A stretch of 20,938 nt of DNA, from the NCBI GenBank assembly GCA_034696485.1, contig JAQIWT010000414.1, positions 1 to 20,938 on the forward strand, written 5' to 3'. Position 1 is the stretch's first letter. Every line of letters begins with the position of its first letter. The translations under genes and the position numbers were made by a program. This document shows, one piece after another, positions 1 to 9,729 of the stretch. The notes under the pieces are model-generated. The model saw only the letters and a list, made by a program, of their open reading frames with translations. It had not been told where the DNA came from and searched no databases. This DNA is from Isohypsibius dastychi. Lineage: Eukaryota; Tardigrada; Eutardigrada; Parachela; Isohypsibiidae.

Positions 1-288
1 CAAAGAATCCCATTGTGGCATGGGGAGGTGGGTTCTTCAGGATCACCACGGACTACGTTGCAACAGTGAGTCAACAAGGTACATCATTTCTCCAGGGAAT
101 GAGTAGCGACACTTTATTTGCAGATGATCGGTCTGCTGCTGACGTATTCTTTGCTAATCTATCAAACACGGGAATCCAAAAGCGAGGTGCAGGAGCTATC
201 GAGTAGCTTTCAGCGAGAACTGCAATCCATTGAGATCCGTCTTGTCGAATTGAGAGAACTCATGGCAAACAAGTCAACAACTCTGTGA
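1..288 (+). CDS. Gustatory-receptor-like protein, 3' end only (partial)
   Basis: Only the last two exons are in the window: up to 65, and 124-288, with a 58-base phase-0 intron (66-123, GTGAGT...TTGCAG). The penultimate exon reads KNPIVAWGGGFFRITTDYVAT; the last begins MIGLLLTYSLLIYQT. This matches the end of TM7 in the insect-type gustatory receptor family, whose hallmark is TY-x5-Q with a phase-0 intron just upstream. The receptor-like gene at 14782-16230 has the same layout (GGFF..., phase-0 intron, TGLTLTYIFVLLQ). Such receptors are seven-pass ligand-gated cation channels in sensory neurons. Unusually, about 40 residues follow the motif; they are charged and look helical or coiled-coil (residues such as EVQELSSSFQRELQSIEIRL), whereas family members usually stop soon after it. 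Family assignment rests on about 35 residues. Confidence 0.6.
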
Positions 289-2435
289 TGCGGTACTTCC
301 GAGAAACTTCGAGAGCCATGTACTAATCGACCGCTTATAGCGCTGGATTCTCGTGAACTTCTACCCGCAAGCAAACCATATCATCCCGCTTTCGTCTACT
401 TTTTTACTGAAACCACTGAACTATCGAACTGATTTTATTACCGCTGCTTCCATTGTTTACATAGCATCAGCTACACAAAGAAAAACATCATGAATTTTTT
501 TTCCCCGATGTAGCCCAACGTGGTGATGCGACGCCGAAAATTATACTGAGTTTCGAGAGGGGATAGTGGGACAGTAATTTTTACTGGTACATATGTATTC
601 TAGATAATTTTGTGAGTACTGTACACAGATTCACAGGCCATAATGAGAGTGGTTCAGCCGTGAGCAGTTCATGGCCCTTTCGAATCTGTCTGGGACCTTG
701 GCTCTGGAGGACATTTTGCGGCTTAAGTGCTGGCGGTTTGTTTAGAGAACGAACGCAGTGTAGAATTGTGTCACTATCCAATATTCTGCCCATCTGGGTG
801 GCAGATATCTGTGACATCTACTCCATTGCTGTCGGTGTAAATCGCTGTGCACGAAAAACATCCAGAAACAGGGTCAATCTGAAAATACCGAGGGCATTAG
901 GTCTAGACGTCAGGCGTGCTTTCTCCATTCATGTCTTACATTGTCACAAGAACTGTACACGGGCGGCCCATGCAAATATTGAACCCACAAATGGAGGGCG
1001 GACATGGGAAACCTGGAGCACGCAATCGTTATATTACAGTGGTGTTATTCCTCGTTAGCTACTGATGGCCCGTCCTATGGCTAGCAATTCTATTGAGAGG
1101 AGATTTAATATTCAAGGCCTGGATTCCATCATTAAGAAACGGCCACACGTCTTGCTACATGTATAAATCGACCTCTCGCAATCAGGCGAAACTGCCTATT
1201 GGGAGCGGAGACCCATCCACTGCGCTTACTTAGGTACATACATACTCAGAATTTACAGGGTTCATTTAGATCATCTCTCACCCGTTGTTGTAATCGATGC
1301 TGTTGTGGCGTTCCCATACAGGTTCTGCATGGATGCTGCATGGATCAATGGCAACAGTGTAAGAACGACTATCATATACATGCTCCGTGCTCACCCGATA
1401 AAAGCAGTCGTTTGAACTTTGATTTCAGCAGGTTTGAAACTGGAAGTTCAAATTGGTGGATATATTACCTGCTTATGTTGCTTCGAAAAACAATTTTGGT
1501 GTCATCGAGCTCAAAGCTTCTGCATGTAACAAACGAGATATGACTTGGAAATTTTGATCTGAGAATACCATGTCGGCATCCACTTTTTATTTCCGAGGAT
1601 CTTCATACTCCCCCCACGCCACCGTGCAGTATGGGGAACATGACAACAACTGCACGATTCATCGCTAGTCAATGCATTGATAAAACACCCTGCCCTTCCG
1701 GTATATCCGGCTTGCTGAAGCGGGTTGCTTTAGAATACATGCTGCAAAAGTGTTTGAGAAACATACCTTCGGCAAACACTTTTTGTAGCTCCCTGCCAAA
1801 AAACCCTGCCGCACACCTGCGTTTGACGATTCGACATCAGTTGTGGATGGCCTGAGGCAGGTGTTCGGAAGGTGATGGCTAAAAGAGATTCCACAACCAT
1901 CCAAGTGGCATGTAATCGCGAAAGATATCAAAAAGATAAACCTGCTTCAAACCTGGTTTTCGTTCCACTAACAACCTGCTTTTGTATAGGCGGCGTGTGT
2001 GCTTTAGAGCAGTTATTTTTCACGTCATTCTTCTCCAGTTTTTTTATTGATGATACGATTAGCACCGATCGAGAATGAAAATTAAACACAGAACATTTCG
2101 TTCTCAAATCAACTTTGGTCAACTTCAAACAAATGATTTCTTCTGTGAAAGAGGAACATACGGCCAGAGGTCAACTTCAAACAAATGATTTTGCCAGCTG
2201 CAAAAAAGAAAAATATTTCCAAAGGTCAACTTCAAACATTGGCAATCAACAAACAACAATAAAATATCAAATAACAATTACGAATTTATGGAATGAATAT
2301 GGGAGCTTTGGTCCTGGAACAGATCACAAACATTTGGCAACAGACCTGATCGGGATCAGAGATGAAAGGATGGACGGGTTAAATAACTGGAGAACATCAG
2401 ATGAGGATGAGCTAACAAATCGAGAACGTTTGTGT
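289..2435. other. 2.1 kb region without a convincing gene
   Basis: Several frames stay open here (for example 612-1058 on the plus strand and 1665-1931 on the minus strand), but none gives a recognisable domain, none can be joined to another through short introns, and they overlap one another on opposite strands. The left part probably carries the 3' UTR of the receptor ending at 288. The right part lies beyond the stop of the minus-strand gene ending at 2436. A triple repeat at 2117-2238 is listed separately. Confidence 0.5.
2117..2238. repeat. Three dispersed copies of a 15-23 base repeat
   Basis: The core GGTCAACTTCAAACA occurs at 2117, 2169 and 2224, that is at intervals of 52 and 55 bases. 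The first two copies extend identically to 23 bases, through AAATGATTT (2117-2139 and 2169-2191). The spacers are unlike one another and AT-rich. It lies downstream of the stop codon of the minus-strand gene ending at 2436, so it could be 3' flanking or intergenic sequence. Confidence 0.75.
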
Positions 2436-4448
2436 TCACTTCTTTTTCCCGAGAGCTCGGGAGCTGTGGCGACGTTTAGCAACTTGAATCTGAATTCGTG
2501 CAGCTGGAACCGCAGCTGGAACTGCAGCTTCCTCGTCTTCGTCCGTCGTGAAAATGTCGTCATCGAGTTCCTCGCTGTCCGGATGAATAAGCAAACATGT
2601 AGAATCATCTTCATCTATCTCTTCGTCTTCCTCCAACGGTTCCATACCCGGCGGGAAACGTTGCTTTTCATGGTCCCACATACGCTCATAATGCTCGCCG
2701 GTTCGTTTGTTACGGACTGGACAGAATGAAAGGGATCCATTTTCGTGCTCGATGAAATAATAAAGCAAGCTTCGAGAGTCCCGAGCCCAAAATTGTCCCG
2801 AACATGTGCTGATCTGCCAAACATATTGACGGCTGCTCTTCACGAAGACGAATCGACGACCAATGCGTTTCATGTCTGCCGGTCCTGCGACAAAACCCTG
2901 GAAAAATAATACAATTACAGTAGGTTCTTTGATCAGAATATTTAGTTTGATATCGGCGAACCGAGTTCCAATAAAATACCGCTTTCAGGTAAAGAAATAT
3001 TCACCGAAAACTTCCAATCTATTTTAGATGCATACCGAAGTTATTTCATATTTTAACAGGAACGAATGCTAGAAATATAATTTACAACTACAAAAATATT
3101 TCACATACCGTCTGGAAATATTTGACTTTGCGAAGCTGGAAATCACGTTTGAACATTCCAGTCCAAGTTGCTTCCGGCCCGAAAATGCCACCGCATGGTT
3201 CTTCTTCTACTTGATGAATTCCCTGATAAGTTTTCGCTTTAATCTGGGCCAATGTAGTTGGATGAGTCGGTGTCATCATAAGGAGTCGGCGCAACACAAA
3301 GAACTCTGGACCAGTCAATAAATCGGTGCGGATATCGCGCATCACTTTTGGCGGCTGATTTAGTTCCAATAACCATGGTACTGTGTCTGCTTGACGGGTG
3401 CAGAAACTCTGGGAATGTCCACAATAATATCCGACGAGGTCTGATCCGGTCGACTTGAGCTGGGAAAACGGTACACTTGGTTTGTTTATAAATTGAAGAT
3501 GCAGTACTCTCGATTACCTGGAAAATCATGCCTCCATTGTGCATGACATATACTGTTTCCGCCTTGTCCTCCTTCCACAAAAGTCCTTCACCAGTACGAA
3601 TCACTCCTTCGATTTTCAGACGATATGAATGTGCCATCGTGTGTTCCACACTTTCTTGCGTGAAAACGACATTGTACCAAACATGAATCCAAGTCTCTGT
3701 CAGCCAGTTCATTTGGTTCTCAGTCCGGTTCGGAATAGAATCTACTAAGAACATAAGATGAGCGGCATAAATAATAATAAATATTGAAATACAGAAGAAG
3801 CTAAGCTGCAAAACGGTATTACAGAAGAATCAAGCTACTTACAGTTTTCTGGAACGGGAACGACCTTTTCACTGCTTGTTTCCAGCATCATATTTGCAAC
3901 AGCAGCTAAGTAGACAGCTGAAAAGCCTGTGATATGATCTGGGGCGATCAGCATCGGTCGTCTCCTCTGTCGGAGATCCCAATTATACCGGAAGTTCCAA
4001 TTTCCCCGCTGAACGGCTTTGAGGATATTCATTTCCACCTGGGCAGTCACAAAATATCAAAACCACATCGACAAGCAATATGTCGATATCATACCTGCAT
4101 CACCAAATTTCCGGAGCATCTTAATTCATCGGGGTCCTGCTGATAAAGCACACGGAAGAGCCAAGTTCTGCCAACGAGCAAATGTTTCCCCGTTTTCATC
4201 GACTTTGGATCACGAACTTCTTGCAGATTATCGGGAATAGCTTGTCCGATCACAGGTAACCCACAGAAGATTTCAATGATGTATTTGTCGCCGTTCCATT
4301 CAAGGTCGAATGCAGTGTCCGACCGATCAACATAATTTTCTCGCCGAGTTTGAACGGATTGTCTTGAGTAATTACCACTACCGGTGATCGTCCACGCACC
4401 GGAAGAGTCCACGCTGACGTTGCCAAGTCGCATGGTATTTTGCGACAT
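2436..4448 (-). CDS. Unrecognised 529-residue protein with acidic C-terminus, five exons
   Basis: Exons on the minus strand: 4448-4095, 4038-3843, 3744-3518, 3459-3109 and 2897-2436. Introns are 56, 98, 58 and 211 bases, all GT-AG, and the frame is continuous over 530 codons. I recognise no family. The protein has a tryptophan- and arginine-rich middle (for example VQRGNWNFRYNWDLRQRRRP near residue 130), then a segment with several Cys (LVGYYCGHSQSFCTRQ). The end is strongly acidic (LEEDEEIDEDD and DDDIFTTDEDEEA) with a final basic KRRHSS...LGKKK. Acidic plus basic tails suggest a nuclear or nucleic-acid-associated protein, but this is a guess. The start at 4448 (MSQNTMRLGN) is preferred because the longer open frame, from 4562, adds a cysteine-rich stretch unlike the rest. 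If that longer start is used, a hydrophobic N-terminus is possible. Confidence 0.7.
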
Positions 4449-4886
4449 TGAAGAAATCGAATTTGAGACAGAAGAACTCCAAGAACCCACGTAAAACCTC
4501 GAACAGCACACCGGTATTTGAAAAACATGAACTGTGAATTTTGCTGACTTCCAAAAGCACATGTGCGCGTTATTGACCGGCGGACGTCTAAATGGAGGGG
4601 TTCGAGATCTAAGCGGCGGTAGACCCTAGTGCAGCCTTCTTACCTGGGGAAAACCATGACGTCATGGCTTTTCCCCGCAGCATGCCAGTTGGAGTGTGGT
4701 AAAAGATATTTCAGCAGTTGCCATTTTGCCAGATTGAAATCAGCACAATTCTCCTCGAGTATTCATCGGTCTCTTTATTTGATAGTCAACTCTTCTTTTC
4801 GTACTTCTTGTATCAAGTGAGGATTTCGGGAGCAGTATTCATCAGCTTCAACTTCAACTTCTGCCAAACTCCACTACGAAGCAAAA
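4449..4886. promoter_or_regulatory. Divergent intergenic region, orphan gene and ELAV-like gene
   Basis: These 438 bases separate the start codons of two oppositely transcribed genes, so they should hold both promoters and 5' UTRs. The visible feature is the CRE-containing palindrome at 4646-4676. No clear TATA box was found. The ELAV-like start lies in a reasonable context (GCAAAAATGGCG). Confidence 0.5.
4646..4676. promoter_or_regulatory. Near-perfect palindrome with a full CRE core (TGACGTCA)
   Basis: The central 14 bases CCATGACGTCATGG (4654-4667) are a perfect palindrome containing the 8-base CREB/ATF site TGACGTCA. The symmetry extends outward as GGGGAAAA on the left and TTTTCCCC on the right, broken only by one extra C (4668), giving a 31-base inverted repeat. 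It sits about 200 bases from each of two divergent start codons. Binding by a bZIP factor is inferred from the site; the flanking arms are not part of the known CRE. Confidence 0.6.
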
Positions 4887-6387
4887 ATGGCGCAACCATC
4901 CAGTGTCCCACTTCCTCAGATTTTTGCTGAGCGGATGACCCAGTTTGGAATGGTCATTAACCATGGAGGATCCCTGGAACTGGATTGCCGTGATGTTCCA
5001 GTTCTTGCATCGGATGGCATCTCCAGCAGCAGCAAAACCAAGCTTATGTTCCGTTATTGCCCTGCACAGGTATGTGTTTTATTTTTCGGAATGTTCATAT
5101 CTTCGCTTTGCTGTGCCCTCATGATATTTCCTGTGTAGATATCCAACGAGACACTGACTACAATTTTCGGAGGATATGGAGAGCTTAAGGAAGACGCCAA
5201 AGTTGTGGAAAATCCTCTGACACGTGAGTGTTGTTATTTTGCAGCTTGACATGGAATTTATTCGACCGGAAGTGTTATTCTTGTTATTCAATGTTATTCT
5301 TGTTCATTTTGCAGATGAACGAAAAGGCTATGGATTTGTCGAATATGTACATGAAGCTGATGCCAGAAAAGCGCAGGCGGAAGTTGATGGCATGCAGCTT
5401 CTGAATAATCGTCTGAAGGTAAGATGCGCATGTATGCTGAAAATTTCGAAGGCTGATTCTGGTTTTTAGGTGTACTTTGCCAAACCCCAGAATCAGATTG
5501 AGAGACGAGGGTGCTTGTATGTGGACAATCTACCTGCTTCGTGGTCCATCGAGGATGTCTACCAGTATTTTCACTTCATGGGACCGCTCGTTTCCATCAA
5601 GCTACTCCTGGATGAATCTCGTAAGTTCGATTTGTTTCAATTATCGCAATTTGATATTACGCAGATTTCAGAATTTTTGAATTTTTGAACTGCGTATTAT
5701 TCGATTTTTAAATTATCGAAATGTGAAACGCTTGTCGAAGTGTGCTTTGGTGTTGGTGTTTGTATTTGGATTTTTCTCGTTCAAGGTTGCCAAACTGGGA
5801 AGGGATTTGTGCGATATGCACGAGAGGACCACGCCAGATTTGTGATCCAGAACATCAACGGGTACATTATGGCGCCCGGAAATCAGCCATTGATTGTTCA
5901 AAAGGCAACCACCGGAAGAGGCAAGAGACGACAACCAGCTTCATTGGTTTCTGCGCTTGGAAATGCCAACATTCCATCAGCCAACATTCCATCAGCCAAC
6001 ATTCCATCAGCCAACATTCCAGCAGCCAACATTCCAGCAGCCAACATTCCAGCAGCCAACATTCCAGCAGCCGTTGCACCACCACAGCAAGAATGGTCAT
6101 TGTTCATCGGGAATATTATTGCTGGGGTAACAAAAGTGGAACTGAAGGCATTGTTGCAGCCAGCGGAGTTCCCATTTGAGTTGCATGTGAGTGAACAATG
6201 CACAAACAGGCAGCTTTCGGTTGTATCATTCATCTTTTGTCAGGTTACCAAGATTGGAACTTCCGGTTCACCTGGATTTGGCTTTCTCAATTTATCAAGT
6301 TCCGAGGTTGCTTTCATGTGCTGGACTCGTCTGAACGGATATGAGATACGACCTGGGAAATTCCTGCGTGTTTCTCCAAAAGTGTAA
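4887..6387 (+). CDS. ELAV/Hu-type RNA-binding protein with three RRMs
   Basis: Exons: 4887-5069, 5139-5223, 5315-5418, 5470-5620, 5786-6186 and 6244-6387, giving 355 residues. Introns are 69, 91, 51, 165 and 57 bases. RRM1 (about 51-129) has RNP2 LMFRYC and RNP1 KGYGFVEY; RRM2 (about 138-222) has LYVDNLP and KGFVRYA; RRM3 (about 277-355) has LFIGNI and GFGFLNLS. Two tandem RRMs, a linker, then a C-terminal RRM is the ELAV/Hu layout. Specific matches include NGYIMAPGNQPLIVQKA, like the ELAV RRM2 end, and LNGYEI near the C-terminus. Family members bind U-rich RNA and control splicing, stability or translation, often in neurons. The RRM2-RRM3 linker holds seven ANIP[S/A] repeats (residues 235-269). 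RRM3 is shortened and divergent. A Sex-lethal-like or other ELAV-related protein cannot be excluded. Confidence 0.82.
5965..6069 (+). repeat. Seven tandem 15-base units coding ANIPS/ANIPA
   Basis: The unit GCCAACATTCCATCA is repeated seven times without a frame break. The first three units end in TCA (Ser) and the last four in GCA (Ala), and the units are otherwise identical, which points to recent slippage or unequal crossover. It codes a proline-containing pentapeptide in the RRM2-RRM3 linker of the ELAV-like protein. All six frames stay open across it, which produces several shadow reading frames. Confidence 0.92.
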
Positions 6388-6488
6388 TCGTGGGATTTGA
6401 TGCTCGGATTTTTTATCGGCTTAAATCAGTTTTGCTTCTTTCACCTGGAGGATCTGTATTTTTCGTGGCAAACTGTTTTTCTACTTTT

Positions 6489-6577
6489 GTTGATTTTGCG
6501 CGATGTGATTTTTCATTTTTGACTTTGCATTTGATTTTGCGCGATGTGATTTTTCATTTTTGACTGTGCATTTGATT
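6489..6577 (+). repeat. Tandem duplication of about 41 bases in a 3' UTR
   Basis: The string TTGATTTTGCGCGATGTGAT followed by TTTTCATTTTTGACT and TGCA occurs twice in a row with one visible difference (GACTTTGCA against GACTGTGCA). It lies 100 to 190 bases after the stop of the ELAV-like gene and is T-rich on the sense strand. Confidence 0.8.
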
Positions 6578-6594
6578 GATTGATTTTGAGCCAT

Positions 6595-6600
6595 ATTAAA
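6595..6600 (+). terminator. Candidate polyadenylation signal ATTAAA, ELAV-like gene
   Basis: ATTAAA lies 208 bases after the stop codon. A TG- and T-rich stretch follows within about 40 bases. This is the first common hexamer seen downstream of the gene. Confidence 0.4.
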
Positions 6601-6675
6601 TGTAGTGCAATGAGAAAGATGGTCGGTTTTTTTGCATCATTCTCTTGGAGTAATTTCAGGCGGTGGCGTCGGGTC

Positions 6676-6681
6676 TATATA
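6676..6681 (+). promoter_or_regulatory. Candidate TATA box of the transposase-derived gene
   Basis: TATATA in the context GGGTCTATATACAGC, 148 bases upstream of the ATG at 6824. Position and sequence suit a core promoter, but no initiator or transcript data support it. Confidence 0.3.
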
Positions 6682-6823
6682 CAGCTGTGGCCTGTGATAG
6701 TATGTACAAGACCACATGGGGGTGGGGGCGGTAGTTTAACTAAACAGTCAGGTATCGTGTGCCACTGTTACTGGCTGTACTCTCGCTTGAAACGAGAAAC
6801 CACAACAAACAGTCTCATTTCGA

Positions 6824-9558
6824 ATGTCACGAAACGCGGAATACAAGTTGAGGCGTTTTTGTGCCAATGTGGACTTGCGAGGATTTCAAGTGGGTGATGC
6901 AGTCCCGGAAGATGGCCATCTCGATGAGAATGAAGGGGATTCTACGCATGCTTATTCGGATCTCGACGGGGCACCTCAAAGTCCACCTGAGCCAGAACCA
7001 GAACCCGATGACGATGCAACTGCTCTGTTTGCTGGAGCTCAGTTTTCAAAAGCAGAAACTGATCTGAAGTTACTGCAATTTGCAGAACGCCATCGGCTAT
7101 CTAATATTGCAATAGGAGATCTCATCGAACTTGTTGGCACGGTTTTGCCTCAGCCTAATAACATGACGAATTCGCGATATTTACTGGAGAAGCCTCTCAG
7201 CGCACATATACCGGACTGTCGAAGAGAAAAATTTTGCACGGTCCACGATATCATAATTGATGATGATACCTGCATTGCGTGCCAAACAGCAGTCGACACC
7301 GACCTTATTTCTCGGGAGCAGATGGAATCACGTGAACAAGTAAATTCATTTGGAGAACCCGGTCCTTGAATATTTCACATCTATTTGTATCCGTTCTAGG
7401 TCTTTTTTACCTGGAGCATCGAGGACCATCTAAAGAGTCTATTCAATCTGCGCGAGTTTCGGGAGCTTCTGGGATCAAAACCTCTGAACCGACTTGATAT
7501 TATGGACGGGCTTCTCTTCAAACGCCGTGATTTCTGTCAGTACCACGATGTTTCGCTTTCATTTTTTATCGACGGCGCTGCCCTTCATGAAAATTCCAGG
7601 ATGAACACCATGTGGGTTGTGTGGGCATTCGTAAACAATATTCCTCTGAAGGATCGTCAAAGATTCGGGTTCATGGTGTCGATGTGCCTATCATGGAAAC
7701 AAACATCCCCGGATATCCTGTATCAATCGGCGGTTTCTGAACTTGTTTCGGCGTATATGCAAGGTGGCTTTGAAATCCATGGAAGGCGACGAAGGATCGA
7801 GCTACTGGCGGTTCTTGCAGATTCGCCGGCAAAATGCAAGAGTCAAGGGATCGCCCAGTTCAACGGCAAATTTCACAGCTGCGGATCATGTGAAATTTCA
7901 GGAAAACAGCTGGGACGCGTTATTGTTTTCCCGTATAACGGAGAAGAGGCACCGCTGCGTACCCACGCGAGCATCGTGGCTTATAACGAGCAGAGACTTG
8001 TTGGACTACACCATCCAAACGAAATTTACAGAAGATATATCCGGCAATTTGGTTTTCGGGGTGTGAAGCGCCTAAGTGAATTAGCTAGACTCGGTAAGTT
8101 TGACTTGTGAAAAATGAAATCCGATTTCAGCACTGAGCTAATAAGTTTTGTCTTAGGGAGGACGTTCGACATTATACGTGGTCATCCATCTGATTCAATG
8201 CATATCATAAAAAATGTGATGGGCACATTTCTATCTGTTCTTCTTACGGTGCCTCTTCGCTCTATGCCACTTCATGAGATACGAGTAGCCGACAAGCGAC
8301 CAAAAAAGAGAGTTATCTTCGACGAGGAAACCATTGCTCTTATCGATTCGTTTTTCCACGAGGTCTCCTATCCGGGAAGCGTAAACCGGTATGCATTATA
8401 TCAAATATTCAGTCTGATTTTGTTCCGAAAATTATCTTGAATAGACGCCCACGTGACGAAATTCTCAGATTTGGGGATCACAAAGCGTCCGAGAACCTCA
8501 ATATGCTATTAGTGAATTTCGCATTTCTCTCAGCCGAGAATTCGACACTGCGTCGCCGGATTGACCACGAGATCTTACATCTTATTCGGACCCTCTGTGG
8601 ATTTTTTAACATTTTATTCGCCGACCGATTTGATGAGGCATTGGGATTTATTGAACCGGTCATCGAGATGAATCGTCGTGCTGACCTTGCTGACATGTTG
8701 ATTCGTGATTTTCTCATGGTGGCAACCAGAGTCTTAGGCGAGAAATATATGGTAAATCTAAACAACATTAATGCAAGCCGTTTAAAGTTGTAATGAATTT
8801 ATTGATTGCAGACCTCGAATTTTCATGCCATGTTACATTTACCAAACGTCTATCGTGATCTGGGCCCGTTGTATGGAACAGCAAATTTTATCGCAGAAGA
8901 TTTTCTGCGAATTCTCACTGGCATACCCAAAGGAAGCGTCAGAGTTGACTCTGAAATTGTTAATAAGTGGAGCCGGAAACAAGCCATCATGCGAATCAGT
9001 CAACCGCATGAAAAAAAGAAATCCGTGTCGCTTTTAGGTGCTGGTCAGCAACTACTTCATAACGAGATTGACGCCGACTTGAGAGAACTCATCACTGAAT
9101 ATGCCACGGATAGAGCTCTGCACATCGGCGGGTGGTATCGACGAGCCATGACCAGTAAAGGGTATCGCGTGGATAGCCTTTTTGTTGCTGAGAAATCAGA
9201 CACCCCACGTCATAATTCGTACTGGACACTCAAAGAACCGGACAAAATCATCGAAGTTCACGGTACCCTGAGGACCACTGCGAAGACCGGAGAAGAAATC
9301 GTGCTAGTCTTTGGCTACGAACGTTTGCGTACAGTTGCCGAATTCAAGTGGAAGGCGCTTGACGGGAACGGAGAAAAAACTTGGCACACATTGGATTATC
9401 CCCGACTGTATTTATCGGACAGTAATCCAAAACGCATAAAACGACTTCCCATCATAGCCGAATTCACCAGATTGTGCCAGCCATTGTTCTGGCTTCGTAA
9501 GAATCCTCTCTCTGCAGTAAGATTCGCCGAAAAGACATTTACTATGCCACACGACTGA
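6824..9558 (+). CDS. Intact spliced gene derived from a Tnp2/CACTA-like DDE transposase
   Basis: Exons 6824-7339, 7400-8093, 8157-8388, 8445-8751 and 8812-9558 join without a stop into 831 residues; introns are 60, 63, 56 and 60 bases. Landmarks of Tnp2-type (CACTA/EnSpm) transposases appear in order: an N-terminal acidic segment, a region like the family's start with Cys pairs (CIAC, about 150), FIDG with candidate catalytic D230, LADSPA with D313 followed by HSCGSC, the PSDSMH motif (about 414-419), and HAMLHLPNVYRDLGPLYGTA leading to candidate E612. The enzyme family cuts and joins DNA at element ends. I found no terminal inverted repeats or target duplication nearby. Clean splicing, intact frame and preserved candidate catalytic residues suggest either a recently active element or, more likely, a domesticated host gene. 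Family call is by motif recognition only. Confidence 0.7.
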
Positions 9559-9587
9559 CGGGAAAACAGAAAACTTCTGGCCATGAT

Positions 9588-9593
9588 TTTAAT
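9588..9593 (-). terminator. Candidate polyadenylation signal ATTAAA on the minus strand
   Basis: On the minus strand ATTAAA lies about 137 bases past the stop of the PIP/SIM gene (9730). If used, that 3' UTR would overlap the 3' UTR of the convergent transposase-derived gene. Confidence 0.3.
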
Positions 9594-9698
9594 CAGTTGT
9601 TATCCTCCCGTTTTTCATTGTTGAACCGTTGAACCGTACGGACTTTTGGCGATTAAATGACTGGAAAAATTCACTCTGTTAGTAAAATATTGTGAAGA

Positions 9699-9704
9699 AA
9701 TAAA
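9699..9704 (+). terminator. Candidate polyadenylation signal AATAAA, transposase-derived gene
   Basis: Canonical AATAAA 141 bases after the stop codon at 9558, inside the 171-base gap between two convergent genes. Confidence 0.55.
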
Positions 9705-9729
9705 CCTCCGGAAACAGGGAAATCAGATA

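Larger units (their letters stand above)
6388..6823. other. 3' UTR of the ELAV-like gene and promoter of the transposase-derived gene
   Basis: The left part is T-rich 3' UTR with a 41-base tandem duplication and an ATTAAA at 6595-6600. The right part leads into the gene starting at 6824 and holds a TATATA at 6676-6681. No open frame here has recognisable content. Confidence 0.5.

Noticed and set aside
612-1058. Plus-strand open frame of 148 codons
   Set aside because: No domain, no good start context, opposed by an open minus-strand frame, and no neighbouring exon joins it.
2117-2238. Possible CRISPR array
   Set aside because: Only three copies, repeat ends vary, and the window is eukaryotic.
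2115-2729. Plus-strand open frame of 204 codons
   Set aside because: Its right half is antisense to the last exon of the minus-strand gene (2897-2436) and its left half runs through the triple repeat; no recognisable content.
5742-6233. Extra open frames on both strands over the ELAV linker
   Set aside because: They come from the 15-base repeat, which is open in all six frames; the RRM frame is the real one.
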